Shown: positions 36,342 to 49,900, counted from the stretch's first letter. The stretch is 64,000 bases of DNA from Biscogniauxia marginata (GCA_022695795.1 MU404101.1:4562-68561); one strand, 5' to 3'. The notes: generated by a model not told the origin, from the sequence alone. A program made the numbers and translations.

Positions 36342-37716
36342 ATGTCTACAGCTGCCGAGCCCGCGATCCAACAGTGGAACGTCACGGAGGCGTATCTGAA
36401 CCCGCACTGCGGACTCGGAGAGGGGCCGTACTACGAGGCGGCAACTAACAGCCTTCGGTTCGTCGACATCAAAAAGCATCGGGTGCACTCGGTGAACCTA
36501 GACCAGGGGCCCCAGTCCCTGAGCACAATCCAGCTGGACACGCCCGTGGGGGTGACGGCCGATGTGGAGGGCGTCGACCCGCGCGACAAGATCCTCATCG
36601 GCGCCAAGTATGGCATTGCGGTCCTGGATCGCAAGACGGGCACGTACGAGTACGTCGCCCGCTTCGAGGAGAAGGGCAACGAGAGGCTGCGCAGCAACGA
36701 CGGCGCGGTCGACCCTCATGGCAGATTTTGGCAGGGGGCCATGACGGACTTCGGATATGACGTCCGGGACGAAGGTAAGAATGGTGATACTCAATTTTAT
36801 TTCATTTTATTTTTCTACGTATCAGGCGACTACGAAGATATACTCTGGTGTCCCGATCGATCCACAAGCCAAACCCACAAGCTCTCACAGAAGGCTCTTT
36901 TCTTTTACCCCTATGCAGTAACCTATATATATTTCCATGACTCGCTGTATGATCAAAACACAGAACCATCAATCGAGCAAAATCAGGTTTTATAGCAGAC
37001 ATTCACCTGCTCATAGCTACAGAGATCCAAAAGGAGGTGGGAGCAAGGGGGAAATGATTCAACTAGCTCTCACATATTTTTCTACGACCTCCCCTCTCAT
37101 ACGAACAAAAAAAATACAGAAGAAATTCAATACTACTAAAGGCCTCGTGACTAACGCCACGGGGACTTCCCCTTTCCCCTTCCCAGGCCATCTCTACCTC
37201 TTCGACGGCTCGGGCAGGCCGGCTCAGTCAATGCGTCACCCGGTCGCGATCCCCAACTCGGTGGGCTGGTCGCCAGACGGGCGGACCATGTACTTCACGT
37301 CGTCGAGGGAGCGGACGGTGTACGCGTGGGACTACGCAGCGGGCGAGGGCGGGGGCAGGGGCGAGGGCGGCGCCGGGCGCCTCTCGAACGAGCGCGTCTT
37401 CTATCGGCACGAGGGGCCCGCCGAGCCGGACGGCTTCCGCGTCGACACGGACGGCAACCTCTGGCACGCCCTGTACGGCGGCTCGCGGGTGCTCAAGATC
37501 TCGCCGGCGGGCGAGGTCGTCGGCCAGATCAACCTGCCCACGCAGAACATCACGTGCCCCCAGTTCGTCGGCACCGAGCTGTTCATCACGACGGGCAGCA
37601 TGGAGCCGGGCTCGGGGCCCGACAGCGCGGTCGAGCTGGGCGGGGCGCTGTTCCGGGTCGAGGTGGGCGCCAGGGGGCTGGAGCCGTTCGCGTTCAAGCT
37701 GGACAATGTAAAATAA
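36342..37716 (+). CDS. SMP-30/gluconolactonase family lactonase
   Basis: Two exons, 36342-36774 and 37187-37716, joined across a 412-bp GT-AG intron with a CTAAC branch-like word 35 bases before the acceptor; 320 residues, the usual family size. The six-bladed propeller metal ligands are in place: Glu27 in GLGEGPYY, Asn168 in IPNSVGWSPDG and Asp226 in EPDGFRVDTDGN. The third general pattern, RSNDGAVDPHGRFW, lies at about 124-137. Such enzymes hydrolyse sugar lactones (for example gluconolactone) or other lactones with a divalent metal; the substrate is unknown. A Gly-rich insertion (GEGGGRGEGGAG) sits at about 197-208. Both exons are strikingly GC-rich in third positions compared with the AT-rich intron and the neighbouring genes. 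No signal peptide, so cytosolic. Confidence 0.88.
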
Positions 37717-37921
37717 AGGATAGAATACCATAGACTAAGGGATTGATAATTTTATCGCCGGGGAATAACAGGCCCTCGCTTATATGGTTTTCAATAGACG
37801 AGAAGCAAACCTCCTCTATCACCCCCTCGAGCTCGTACCTATACAAGGCCCGCGCATTGTCACAAAAGGGGATAAATCATATTAGGCACGAAAGATTCCT
37901 TTGGGTTCATGAAATATGTCA
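37717..37921. other. Short convergent spacer
   Basis: 205 bp between the stop codons of the lactonase and the N-terminal methyltransferase; presumably holds both 3' ends. Confidence 0.6.
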
Positions 37922-38869
<948 letters not shown>

Positions 38870-40136
38870 ATTCCTTCTTCTCCTTTCTAACCTTCGTGAA
38901 AGAAGAGATAGCCGGATGAAAAAGGGCGGTAAGTTGGTAAAATTTTCAATAGAATAAACGATAGAGTAAGAGAAAAATAAGACCCGACGAAAAATAATAT
39001 CTTATCCACCTAATTAATGATAGATGATAGCCCCGCGTTAGTGTTTCTCCATTGTTAGTTCAGGGAAGAAGTGGTTATATATGATTGAGTAAATATGGTG
39101 TCTTATAAGAAGAGAAGAGAAGAGAGGAGAGGAGAGGAGAGGAAAAACAAAAAGATATAAGACCCCAGGTGAATATGTTTTCGAAGAGTTATGGATGAAT
39201 GCGGTAGTGGTGGTTACCAATGAGGAATAAAAGTGTTCACCATCACGTGTGATAGCATCTTTAGTGGACACGCCCGACAGCTGGTCTGGCTGACAGACAC
39301 ACTATGTTGTCTCCTTTACATCAGCTTCCTCCTCAATACATACAATGTCTACCCCCCCTTTTTTTTGGTATGTAAAATTTGACATATGTGAGACACGTGA
39401 ATTTATCATTCCTGAACTTGAATTGAATTATTGTCGTTGAAAATATAAACAATCATAACGAACTTTCCCCGTGTGCCTCTTGGCACTATTACTCAGATAA
39501 CAAGAATAGGTACAGATAAGTTTCAGCAGGAGCTCATGAAAAGGGGGGGAACCCCTTTTTTTCTTTCAATTATAAAAGAGTTCATAATCAACTTCAATCA
39601 ACTTCATCCTGTAATCAGACCTTCCGGTGATGAAGATCAATATACTTAAATATGATCGGTATTAATCATTACTACTAGAACTCCGTTCGGTAGCGACCCC
39701 AATAAACAGGACGAGACTTTAACAAAAGAAGAAAAAGAGGGGGATAAAAAGGAGACAGAATGAAACCCCACACTGTTGTCTTGATGATATAGATTTAACG
39801 TAAGAGGAATTGGTGTGTTTCAACCCTGAGACTTTCTACCGACCGATACCAAGAATACTTCCAACGCGCAAAACTTAGTCTCAATAGCACGGCGTATGGA
39901 CTTGAGGCCACTGTAACCCAGTACATGCAGGCTTATGTGTATGTGCATCATGTCGCATGAGATATGTGTATGAACTAACATACCTAGGTAATTAGAGTTT
40001 TCCCCCCCTGGTTGTTGCAATTAAATATATCGAAACCAAGACACCTCTCATAACCACCAACACATAATTATATATATACTTTTTCCAAACCCCCCTTTTA
40101 TGAGAGAAACACATTGACTAAATACTACTTACCATC
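38870..40136. other. Intergenic, no gene seen
   Basis: 1.27 kb upstream of the methyltransferase and downstream of the secreted repeat protein. AT-rich, with a GA-rich array at 39,108-39,143 and no recognisable coding. Confidence 0.6.
39108..39143. repeat. AGAGA/GGAGA purine repeat
   Basis: AGAGAAG units followed by GGAGA units make a 36-base all-purine tract. Confidence 0.85.
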
Positions 40137-40719
40137 TTACTCGGGTCCATGTCCTCCACCTCCTCCATATCCGTACGGGTATCCTCCCTTGCCGTAGCCA
40201 TCTCCCTTCTTGCCGCAGTCATCGCCATGCTTGGAATCGTTGTAGCCGTGAGGGTAGCCGTGAGGGTAGCTGTGAGGGTAGCCGTGAGGGTAGCCGTATC
40301 CGCCTTTGCCATTGCCGGTGGGGTAGCCCTCCTCGCCCCTCGGGGTCAAGTGGTGGCCATCGTGATCATGGTGAGGGCGATGGTGGTGGTGGTGGTGGCC
40401 CTTATCCTTGTGGTAGTCGTCGCCGCGCTCGAGAACCGGCACGTCGTTCTTTAGAAGATACGAGTTGTCAGTAATGGCATGTGCCGTCTAGGATTAGATT
40501 TTAGGATATCTTCTTGTCACAATCAAGGAATAAGGATATACGATGATGAGACTGCCATTACGAGGGTGATACGTTAAATGATTGAAAAGGGGGTAGACAA
40601 CAACTTACATCGGCTACGGCACGTGCGTCTATGGGAGTCAGGGGCTCGCCGGCCGGAGCTGCGAGGGTGGTTGGGCCGAGCAAAAGGGCGGCGGCCAGGA
40701 GAGATTTGGTGATCTGCAT
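40137..40719 (-). CDS. Small secreted His/Gly/Tyr-rich repeat protein
   Basis: Two exons, 40719-40609 and 40448-40137, with a 160-bp GT-AG intron (donor GTAAGT); 140 residues. The N-terminus is a clear signal peptide (basic MQITK, then a Leu/Ala core, cleavage probably after TTLAA). A propeptide-like segment follows. Residues from about 50 hold a histidine cluster with six consecutive His, then RPHHDHDGHH, then tandem YPHG units (four, one changed to YPHS) and a Gly/Tyr tail (GYGKGGYPYGYGGGGGHG). I count 18 His and one Cys after the leader. The intron-exon join keeps frame (AVAD/NDVPVLERG). No domain family is recognised. Histidine content suggests metal binding or pH-sensitive assembly; Gly/Tyr repeats suggest a structural wall or adhesive protein. 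Both are inference. Confidence 0.78.
40242..40298. repeat. 12-bp coding tandem repeat (YPHG units)
   Basis: Plus-strand unit GTAGCCGTGAGG is repeated about four and a half times with one C-to-T change. It encodes the Tyr-Pro-His-Gly units of the secreted protein and is in frame, so copy changes would alter length without frameshift. Confidence 0.9.
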
Positions 40720-42149
40720 GTCGATATATAGGAGCGGACTATGTCCTTTACTAGAGTAACTAAGGGGTAATGGGATCTGGTGAGATTGAGATATTATGTA
40801 GGCAGATATATGCTTTTTACTAGTATCCTAAGTAAAAGCTGTCCCTCCCGTTATTATGATGAGAACGATAGAAGAAAATAAACGTGTTTCTGAGGCCAAG
40901 CTTAAGAGTTTAAGTATTCCACCTCGACTTAGAGATCCGAGTCTAGTAGTAGCACTTACTGACTACATATGTGGTGTCGATACCGTTTGAGTTCACAGGT
41001 GACGACAGTACTGCCTCACCTGTGGCCATTATGGAGTCATCTAGATCTTCCGAAGATATAATATGAAGCTTTCCAAGGCCATACATAGTAAATCCATTTG
41101 TGAGCCAGATCCTCCAAGTTTTGCTCTATGGGCTGAGAAAAGTTTGTCTATTTTTGTGGTCCATATTATACCGAACAAGGAACGATCTTCACAAGATAGA
41201 GATAGTATTTGTATTTACCGGCCGTGGAAAGCTTAAAGAACCCAGCACCCAGGCCAGGGCGCTAAAGTGCGGGTGCGGAGGGCGTGCAAGACCAATAAAA
41301 AGGAGTCAACAGGTCTAACTGCTCATCACGATCCACCGTGCAAGACATGGGCGATGATTCCAGGACCAAGGTCATGGGTGCCGACCACTGGCATAAGCTC
41401 CAGCGGGTAGGGCTGTCTTGATGATTCACTCAGCATTGAAGCTTCCGTGTCATCCGTCTGATTTTAGAGTTGGGAGTGTTAAGTAAGAGAAGTCGTATTT
41501 GGCTATTTGAGTTTGACCTGAAAGCGAGGAAGACCCTGTCTCGTTACAGAACATCTCTAACTTTTAGAAACAGCTAACTACCTTAGGTTATGGTATCATG
41601 ATCTCACTTCGGGACTGGTTTCCTAGTTCAGGTAAGAGGGGGGGTCTAAATATTGGTCATGGTTGTGTAGCCAACTTTGGAGGCAAAATGCTGTTAAACC
41701 AGGAGAGCTGGGCGTAAAGCGGCGACCTTATATCAAGGCAGAGCACTTATATGTTTAACTTTGACTGAGTTCTCGGGCAATGCGGTAACTAAATATAGTA
41801 GCCTCAAAATCGACAATTATCTAATCGCAACCGGGGGTAAGCTTCTAAATTGAGTATATGTAATTAATGATATCACCAAGAAATCAAACACGCCATGATG
41901 GGTATCAATCTAGGTCTAGAACAGAGGCCCTTGTGATGGTGTCGTCCTAGCCGAATGGAAAATTCCCCGAAAGGGGAAAAAAAAAGAATTAAGTACATGC
42001 ACTTTTCCGGTAGATCTCTCGCATATACTAGTTTTCCACAAGCATAGCCCGGACCAACCGCCTGTTTCAATGTATACAGATGGTGGAAGTATGCCTGCCC
42101 ATCATAGTAGAAATATCACCCGCTGAGTATGTCCATAGTGTGCCTTGGT
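40720..42149. other. Intergenic, no gene seen
   Basis: 1.43 kb containing the promoter of the secreted repeat protein and the 3' region of the YPP1-like gene. No coding sequence recognised. Confidence 0.6.
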
Positions 42150-45100
42150 CTAGAGCACATAACCATTGACACCGACGCAATTCCAATCGCGGACACCCAT
42201 TCCTTCCTCAAGTTCTATACACCACCATAGCGCGTCTTTGGCTTTGTCTAGTTGACCGCTCTCTTCATGTGCTCTGGCTAATGCAAACCATGCATCCGAA
42301 TAATTCCAACCCGTGCCTAGTTTAGTAAGACCAGATAATAATCCGTAGGCTCTATCGCGAGCAGCAAGTCGGTCAATGAGAGGGAGTGAAACCGCCTTGT
42401 GGGGAGCAGGTAGTGCTTCTGTTGTTGAAGAACTAGTCAACTTAGGCACAGGGGAGAACGCTGTGGTCGGTGTAGCAGCAGCTAGATCCTCAGGGACATC
42501 GCCGCCAAGTCCCAGTGGTGTGGATGGTAGTACTGAGCTGGTTTCTGTCTTTCGGTATTTAGACTGCGAGTTGATACCAGAATTTGTGCTGACTAAGCCG
42601 ATTGGCTGCCCATCTGGTTGAATAACACCAGGGACGGAAGGGGGTGGCAGAATCACTTCGCTATAGATATCGAGAAGAATATTGGATAGTCCAACGATAG
42701 CCGAAGGGTGATCCGGGTAGTGCATCAAAGCTTCCTCGAAGTATCCTCTCGCTACATAGGGTGTGCCTTCAGCAACTGCGAGATGACCCATCTATGCCAA
42801 CGTTAGCTGAATAGTTTAGAACCATTGGTAAAGCCTTACCTCGGTCCGCATGTCACCCCATAATTCCTCAACACACTTCTTTCCACCCCAACCCGGGTTC
42901 TTGCAAGTTACGGAGCCAGTGGTATCTTTGACGATCTCAACTTCAAGGCTATCTACTAGCTTCTTTGCTTCATCAATCGCACCTCTGGCGTCCTCATACA
43001 TATCGGAGCGCCGGTAAAACGAGGCGATCATGAGCCATACTTTGATTAGGATGGTTTGTCTTTGACGCTTGACCTGCTCCTTTGGAAAGTGTACCATCGG
43101 TAGCGGGTTTGGAGGTGACAGAGATTCCAAAACTAGGTTGCCACCACCGACTGTAGAATCCTTTGCTGGCGAACTAGTCGCGTCGAACCGCACTGAGCCA
43201 CGACCTTTTGAGATTGACGGTTGATTAGCGAGGTTGTTTCTGCTCCATGAGACGTAGTCTGGCCGCTCACCAGCCTCTCCGTCATCCAATGGTGCGGGAT
43301 TGTTTTCACCGTCAACCAAAGTAGACTCACGAGGCGTTCCGCCGCTACTAACCGCTCGCCGTCGTTGTTGGCCACTGCTGTCCCGCTTCTTCAAACTGTT
43401 CCTCCTGTTTGATTCGCTGCGCCCGCGAACGCTTGCTGACCTACTAGAGCGCCAAGAGTCTCTGTTGTTTCTGTTTTCTTTAGTGACATGTATAGCAGGA
43501 GCTGAACCAGAGGCGCTAGCGGTTGTTTGTGAAGTTTGAGGTCTTTCTGATCCAGCCGCGTTCTTCTCACTGTCCAGAATGCTAGTCCGTCTCAGAACTC
43601 GTGAGCCTCTATCTGACCTACTACCAAATATGCTTCCCCTTATGCTTCGCAGTGTACCAGCTGAGCTCTTTGGCGCCTCTGGTGGTGGCTTCTGGGCCAA
43701 GGCTGACGCATTTGGCTGCATGCCTCCGAACAACCGCGCATATAGGACCAAGAGTTCATGACTCGCATTTACTGCTACCTCTGGCCCTTCTAAGAGCTCC
43801 AAAAGAGCAAGCTGTGTCATTTTTACTTCGATTATGCCCTCTTTCTCGAGATCGTCCATCTCATCAACAAGACCTTTTACCTCGGCCTTTTCGTTTTGAC
43901 CCTGCGCCTCATTAAGGTGCTCGCTTCGATATATGCCCTCCACGCTTTGTGGCCCAAACAAAACCGTGGGGTCATCAAATTGCTCGAATGCTCCCTCACA
44001 AGCTCGCGCAGCCATTATGAACTCCTGTCTGGCGCTTAAAAGAAGTGCAAGCAAGTGCCAAAGAGGGATAAGCGACCTCTCCCGCCAATATGACTTAGTC
44101 TCGAGAGTCTGCTCTCCAGTCTTTTTACTCGACATTAAAGCAGCTTTGACGATATCAGTAGCTGCAGTGAGTTCTCTCTGTTCGGCTAGTAAGAGACCGA
44201 GTGAAAACAATGTCCTAACATCTGATGGGTTGCCGTTTTCGGGAGATAGTGATTTCTGAAAGCTTCTGATCGCCTTCGCCTGAAGTTCAGTTCTCGCAGA
44301 CGTATCATATGTAGTACGAGACCAGTGAGCTTGTGAGATACCAATGGCTTGCCACGCTAGGCTATGCACGTGACTGGATATCCTTGGATGGAGTATGACA
44401 CCATTTCCGTTCTCTTCGTCCAAGGTCGAGATATTGTCCTCCATATTTGGAAGTGGTGTAGGCAGCCTACGGAGCATCTCTTCTAAGTCTGCTCCCAAGT
44501 CGCGTGCTTTTTCCGCAGCCTCTCGAAACCCGTATTTACACAGAGCTGTTATTGCTTGAGAGACTGTCTCCAAGACCGTAGCGTCGTCATCGAGACTGGG
44601 TTCGGGATGACCAGTTTTGTCAACTCGAGCTTTTCCCTTCTTAACAATGTCTAGATATGAGTCGAGCGCATGGAAAGCTAGATCGAACTCGGCAACTGAA
44701 AGGTGGACAGTGAATAGATACCGCAGAATGGCTGTAGAATGAAAGGTCCTAGTCGCCGCGCGGTAAAGAATATCTAGTACCCCCCGGCTAAGACCTTCTT
44801 TGCCACCGGGGCCGAGGTCGTGCTCTTGCCACTCCCGGCCGCTCAGGACGCTCCAGTTCCTCATCACAGCAGCAGCAAAGTTCTCAACCTCTTCCCTTTC
44901 TTCATCAGCTCGCGGGAAAGAAGTTTCATTGAGCAAAAGACCTTCATAAGCTACCTCCACCTTTTTTAATTCCATACGGAGCTGGTTTCGAGCAGACGCC
45001 TCGTTGGTGACAGCGTTGACATGCCCAGTAGGAAAGGGTAAGTCCTGCTGAAGAACCCCAGAGATGGAAGCGTAATATTCATTCCAGATTCTTCTACGCG

Positions 45101-45977
45101 GCACTGCTCCTCGGAAGCCGTAGCCACCAGCTAACGCGGCTCCCTGGGCCTTGGCCACCTCCCAGTATTTTGCCCACGCACGGAACGGGGCCAAAGAGTT
45201 TGACTCTGCAAGGCTCTTTTCGCCTCTCTCTAGAGCTTGAGATTGCAACATACAATACTCAGTTAGGAAGAGCTCGGCCCAGAACCGCAGTTGCTTGCCG
45301 CCTTGCTGTCCGGACCACACGTGCGAAAGGGGGATTAGAGCAGATTCAAAAATGGAAAGCGCCTGAAGCCTCTCATTGTTCCGCGACAGGCAATTAGCCT
45401 TCAGATATGCGGCTTTCAAAATAGAGACCCTGGTCCATTCAGACAAGTCGTCCGAACGTTCATACTGAGCGAGAGCACTGTCGACGTTCTGTGGCAACCG
45501 CTCTGAGGCTTCATCATATTCGCCGACAGTCCAGAGCAGCCATCCCACGCATATCTGTGCTTGGAATTTGTCTTCGAGGTAAGTCTGCTCGCTGTTGATA
45601 GCGTCGAGGAGTTTGGGGAGAAACTTTGCAACTTCTAGATCGTTGGGCGAAACGGCGGTGGAAGGCCTTGAGCCGGACTTCTGCTTCTGAGAAGCTTTGG
45701 CGATAGCAAATTCGGTTTCGGCGGTTGTCGTGAGGCCTGTCGTGGAGTTGTCAGTGGCTTTTCTTTACAAGAGAGGGCTACTATATCGTACATGACCTGT
45801 CAGTAGCATGCTTGCGAACCTTGCGCACCAGTTCGGGCACTTCATCCCACCTGCCCTCGCATCTCGCATCTCCCAGTCGCACGAGATACTGGTCTGCCTT
45901 GGTTGGTTTCTAGACATTTAGATATCAGCATTTGCGACAGCCACGTCACGGCACCTGAGGACACCACGCACACTCAT
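42150..45977 (-). CDS. YPP1: YPP1/TTC7-like TPR protein of the PI4-kinase complex
   Basis: Modelled as four exons, 45977-45972, 45909-45792, 45736-42840 and 42791-42150, with introns of 62, 55 and 48 bp; 1,220 residues, close to fungal homologues. Exon 2 gives KADQYLVRLGDARCEGRW and VPELVRKVRKHATDRS, joined to CLTTTAETEFAIAK; exon 3 continues with INSEQTYLEDKFQAQICVGW. Helical TPR-like repeats run throughout (for example AFHALDSYLDIVKKG, LFSLGLLLAEQREL, and the C-terminal AVAEGTPYVARGYFEEAL and YSDAWFALARAHEESGQ). A Ser/Arg-rich disordered block lies at about residues 670-830. Yeast Ypp1 and human TTC7 tether PI4-kinase to the plasma membrane together with Efr3 and supply PI4P there. The 6-nt first exon (encoding Met-Ser) is required because exon 2 has an in-frame stop directly upstream and no Met; it is the least certain part. 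Confidence 0.85.
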
Positions 45978-46946
45978 CCTGGCGACTGCTCCTCTAATTC
46001 GATCCACCTAGGGTCCAAGCAAACGCGCTATTGAGCAATCGAGTGTCTCAGTATCATGTCGATCGTGAAGGATGGTTGGGCTAGTGTTAATATATGCTGA
46101 CGAGGCGGAGGTGTAGTCGTTGTCACCCGCGGATGCTGCTAACAGGGGGTTGTTGGGTAAATTGTATCCCAGGTTCGCGAAGCTGGGAATTGCAGAATTC
46201 CAACCCCCCTGTAAATCAATCGCGCTGCACCAGGGGTAACCTCCACTAGGAAAGTACCTATGTCATCATTTCCTTTAGGGAAAGGCCCCACCGCATATTC
46301 AATACGGTAATTTAAGCATTAATGCATATGATCCATGCTCGCGGGCCCGTTGTGCCTGCAAAAGCGGGTCTTCAATGGTTACATAAATATCAAGAGTTGA
46401 AGCATAATCTGTACAATAAACACCGTTTCAAATGAGACCTTAGTTTAGGTAAGCTCCGTTCTGAATGAAACAGAAGCACCCCATACAAGATTGTACAGTA
46501 TTGAGTGAGTAAAGCTCTGAAGTCCCACGAATATCTCAACCTCTTGCAATTCAGTCATTCAAGATCGAGACAACAATCCAATTTCCGCAATCGCCGGCTT
46601 GAATGGTGTCAAGCTGCTCACGCGTGTCGCATAAGCCATCGGTCTGCTATTGTTGCTGAACTGTAGCTTCAGTTAATGTATGCCCCGCCTTCTCGGAGGA
46701 AAATAATTTGACTCCAATGCCCTACAATCCATGCTTTCTGTTGATGATACCCTCGTCGCCTTTATCGATGACATGAAGCCGGTAAGTGGAAGCTGGCCAG
46801 AATACCTGTCTAACCTTCACTACTCGGTTTACCTGACCCGACCGCTTAGTGGCGTTGTCCCCCGCAGAATACGATCCCTAGAGACCGTAGTCTAGCTGCT
46901 AGTCCTCACTCTCCAATCTTTGCTGCCCATGGACAGCAGACCGATC
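45978..46946. other. Intergenic, no gene seen
   Basis: 970 bp upstream of the YPP1-like gene and downstream of ECM16, both on the minus strand. Holds the YPP1 promoter and ECM16 3' region. No coding or RNA gene recognised. Confidence 0.6.
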
Positions 46947-49900
46947 TCATTCAACAACCCAATTACCACCCACCTTCCTCTGACGCACGACCTTTTCCGG
47001 CAATGGCCAGCCGAAACCTCCTACACCCTCCGCTCTCAGAGAAGGCTTTACTAAACATTCTCTGGTTGTTCGTCCATCACACTCTGGATTCTTGAATTCC
47101 TTGATTGGCTTGCTGTAACTAATCAATGGTGTCCCCTTAGCTAGAGCTGATAGCTGAGCGCCGGTGATATCAGTCAGCGCATGCATCCTTGTCTTGGGCG
47201 TCTTGCCATCGATTTTAGTTGCGGCCTTCTGGAGGTAGGAATAAACAATATACTGTGGGCATTCCTGGGTGCTAAGATGCGCCAAGGATGATGAGGGATG
47301 GATATAGACAAGCTTATCTTCGACTTCCCGTGATTCTGTACCGATAGGTATTAAGGGGATATACGGTACATCTATAGCTCTTCTTGGTTTTCTGTAAATT
47401 TCTGGCGGCGATGGTGACAGGTCAGCTCGTATGGCCACTTGGTCAATAAAACCAGCAGCTACCATCTGTTTGAGAGCAGAGACCTGCTTAGAAGTTGGCG
47501 GGTCGAGTTGTTCCTGGTACTTGATGGATTTGAAGGCATCAATGTGAGTCCGAAGGAGCTCAACTATCTGTTGTCGGAGCTTAAGGGTCTCCTGTAGAGC
47601 CTTGAACCTGACGAAGTGGTTCTCACACCACTCTTCCGTAGGTTCATGAGCAAACTCACCAACAACCTGGAGCAATTTAATTGCGTCTGATTTGTCATCT
47701 AGGAAACGAAAGTTCCCCTGTATGGAGCGAAATTTCCGTGCTATTGCAGCCCGGTGATCTTCGGCAATTACGTCGGCCTGGGTTCTGAATGTAGAATCTT
47801 CAGATATTGATGCTTGGGGGATTGCTTGGTTCTCTTGGATGAAGATATCCGGTACCGAAAGTCCTGCTACCATTGCGACTGTATAAGGTAGACAGTCATG
47901 TAAATGGCCCACGAGAAGTATTCGGGCAAATCGAGGTGCTAGCGGGAATACCGACATTGTTGAACCTATTTGCATTCAGGGGCTAGTTAGCAATTTCTCT
48001 CCGATCAATGTCAGAAGTGAAAGACACTAGAGGCACCTGACGAGGGAATCTCCTCTCGCGCTACGTACGAGCTACGAAACTTTCGAAAACTAACCTATTG
48101 GAGTAACTTGACCGCTAGAAGTCACAGCAGATAAGTACGATAGAAGTTTCTCTGCTTTCACGAGACTTTGCCTCTCTGGAGGTGTTGGAAATGGAAAATT
48201 GATGACATGCTGAAGTCTCTATTCGTATTATGGAGTTAGCAATTACTCGATGAACTTATTAGAAACTTGTTTCAAGAGCACGACACCTAGTAATTAGATA
48301 TGTGACTCATCATAACTGTAGATGGAAGTAAGGAACTTTGGAACACTAACCATGGCCTTGAGCTGTAATACGATACCCTCTAAGGGGGTGCGGAGCAACT
48401 CGGGCTCTGAGAATTCAGGAAAATCGCGCTCGTAAACAGCAGAGGAATAGAGCCTCCAACAATGGCCTCCAGGACCAGTTCTTCCCGCGCGACCAGAACG
48501 TTGATTCGCGCTAGCTTTGGATATCCAGCCAACCTATAACACGGTAATCATTAGCAGCATTTGATAACCTTCGGCGGGAGTTATATTTACCTCAAAACTC
48601 TGAATGCCCGTGAGTCTGCGAAAGTTAAGTAAGTTAGCGATCTGCTCTGTAAGTCGATGTTTAACAAAATGATTTATGTTTGAGCCTTTGAATATCCCTA
48701 TTACTCTCTGGGTATAATTCTCACTTAAGCTTTTCCTGGGATTTACTTATAAAAATGATACAGAAGTTCGGATGTTACTCACTTATCGTAGCGCCTCTCC
48801 TTGGAACGACCACAATCAATGACATAACGAATCCCTGGGATCTATTAGGTAAAAATAGTTGGAAGTTAGCGATCACTCCCATAGGCAATGAAAGGGTGGG
48901 AGAGACTCGAAGGAGGGAGGTATGGGATTGTAAATACTGACTGTTAGACTCGTCTCGGCAACGTTTGTAGCTAAGATAATCTAGGAAGAAATTGTTAATT
49001 TGAGCCATTACTTTTATGAATATAGGACTTGCCTTTCTTGAGCCGGCCTCGGGCGGCTCGAAAACACGCATCTGCTCTCTAGTTGGTAACAAAGAGTAGA
49101 GTGGCAAGACTTGCATCTTCATCGGTCCGGTACCGACTTCATCAGATATATTGAATTCGGCGTCTTCCTCCTCCTCGTCTAACAGGGAAATACCATCATC
49201 CGATACATTAGCTACATCGATGTCGCCAAAGTCCACATCTTCAGCCTCAACTGGTGCCTCGCTAGCCTTTATACGCACAGGTGGCCCACGAGCTGAAGCA
49301 GTTTTATTGAAGGCGAGCTGGAGTCGTCTTCTTAGTTGCATTATCTCGTTCTGGCCTGTTAAGAAAACTAAAAAGTCACCCGGTGGGAGTTTCCGGTGGC
49401 CTCGACTGATTTTTTGAAAAGCTTCTTCGACGTAGTCATGTTGCGTCCTCCGCGCAAAATGCATAGTGACTGGATATTGTCTTCCTTCGACCTCTATAAC
49501 TGGTGGAGGGGTAGGGAAAAGGTTTGGATTTTGCGTGAGGTCGGCAACTCTCAATGTTGCGGACATAATGATGAGTTTCAGGGGTTTAATAGAGGAATCC
49601 TCGAGAGAAAGCTCGGCACGGAGCTTTACAACGCGACTAAGCATTCCAATAAGGATATCGGTATTGACACTCCTCTCATGGGCCTCGTCGATGATGATAG
49701 CTGAATACTTGTGAAGAGCGATATCTTGGGACACCTCCCTAAGAAGCACACCATCTGTCATGAATTTAATGGCAGTTTTGGCATCGGTAGTGCCTTCAAA
49801 CCGAATCTGATATGCGACTGTCTTGGTATCCGCTCCCAATTCTTGCTTCACACGTTCGTGCATGCTTACAGCAGCGACTCGGCGGGGTTGAGTAACTCCA

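Noticed and set aside
40149..40454. 101-codon plus-strand open frame rich in Val and Ala, looking like a membrane protein
   Set aside because: It is the complement of the YPHG repeat exon of the secreted protein; the repeat creates a long open frame on both strands, and only the minus strand has a signal peptide and intron.
45763..45797. A 34-bp intron in YPP1 (donor after GACAG, acceptor TGTAAAG)
   Set aside because: Too short for a fungal intron; the 55-bp alternative gives HATDRSCLTTTAE, which fits the family better.
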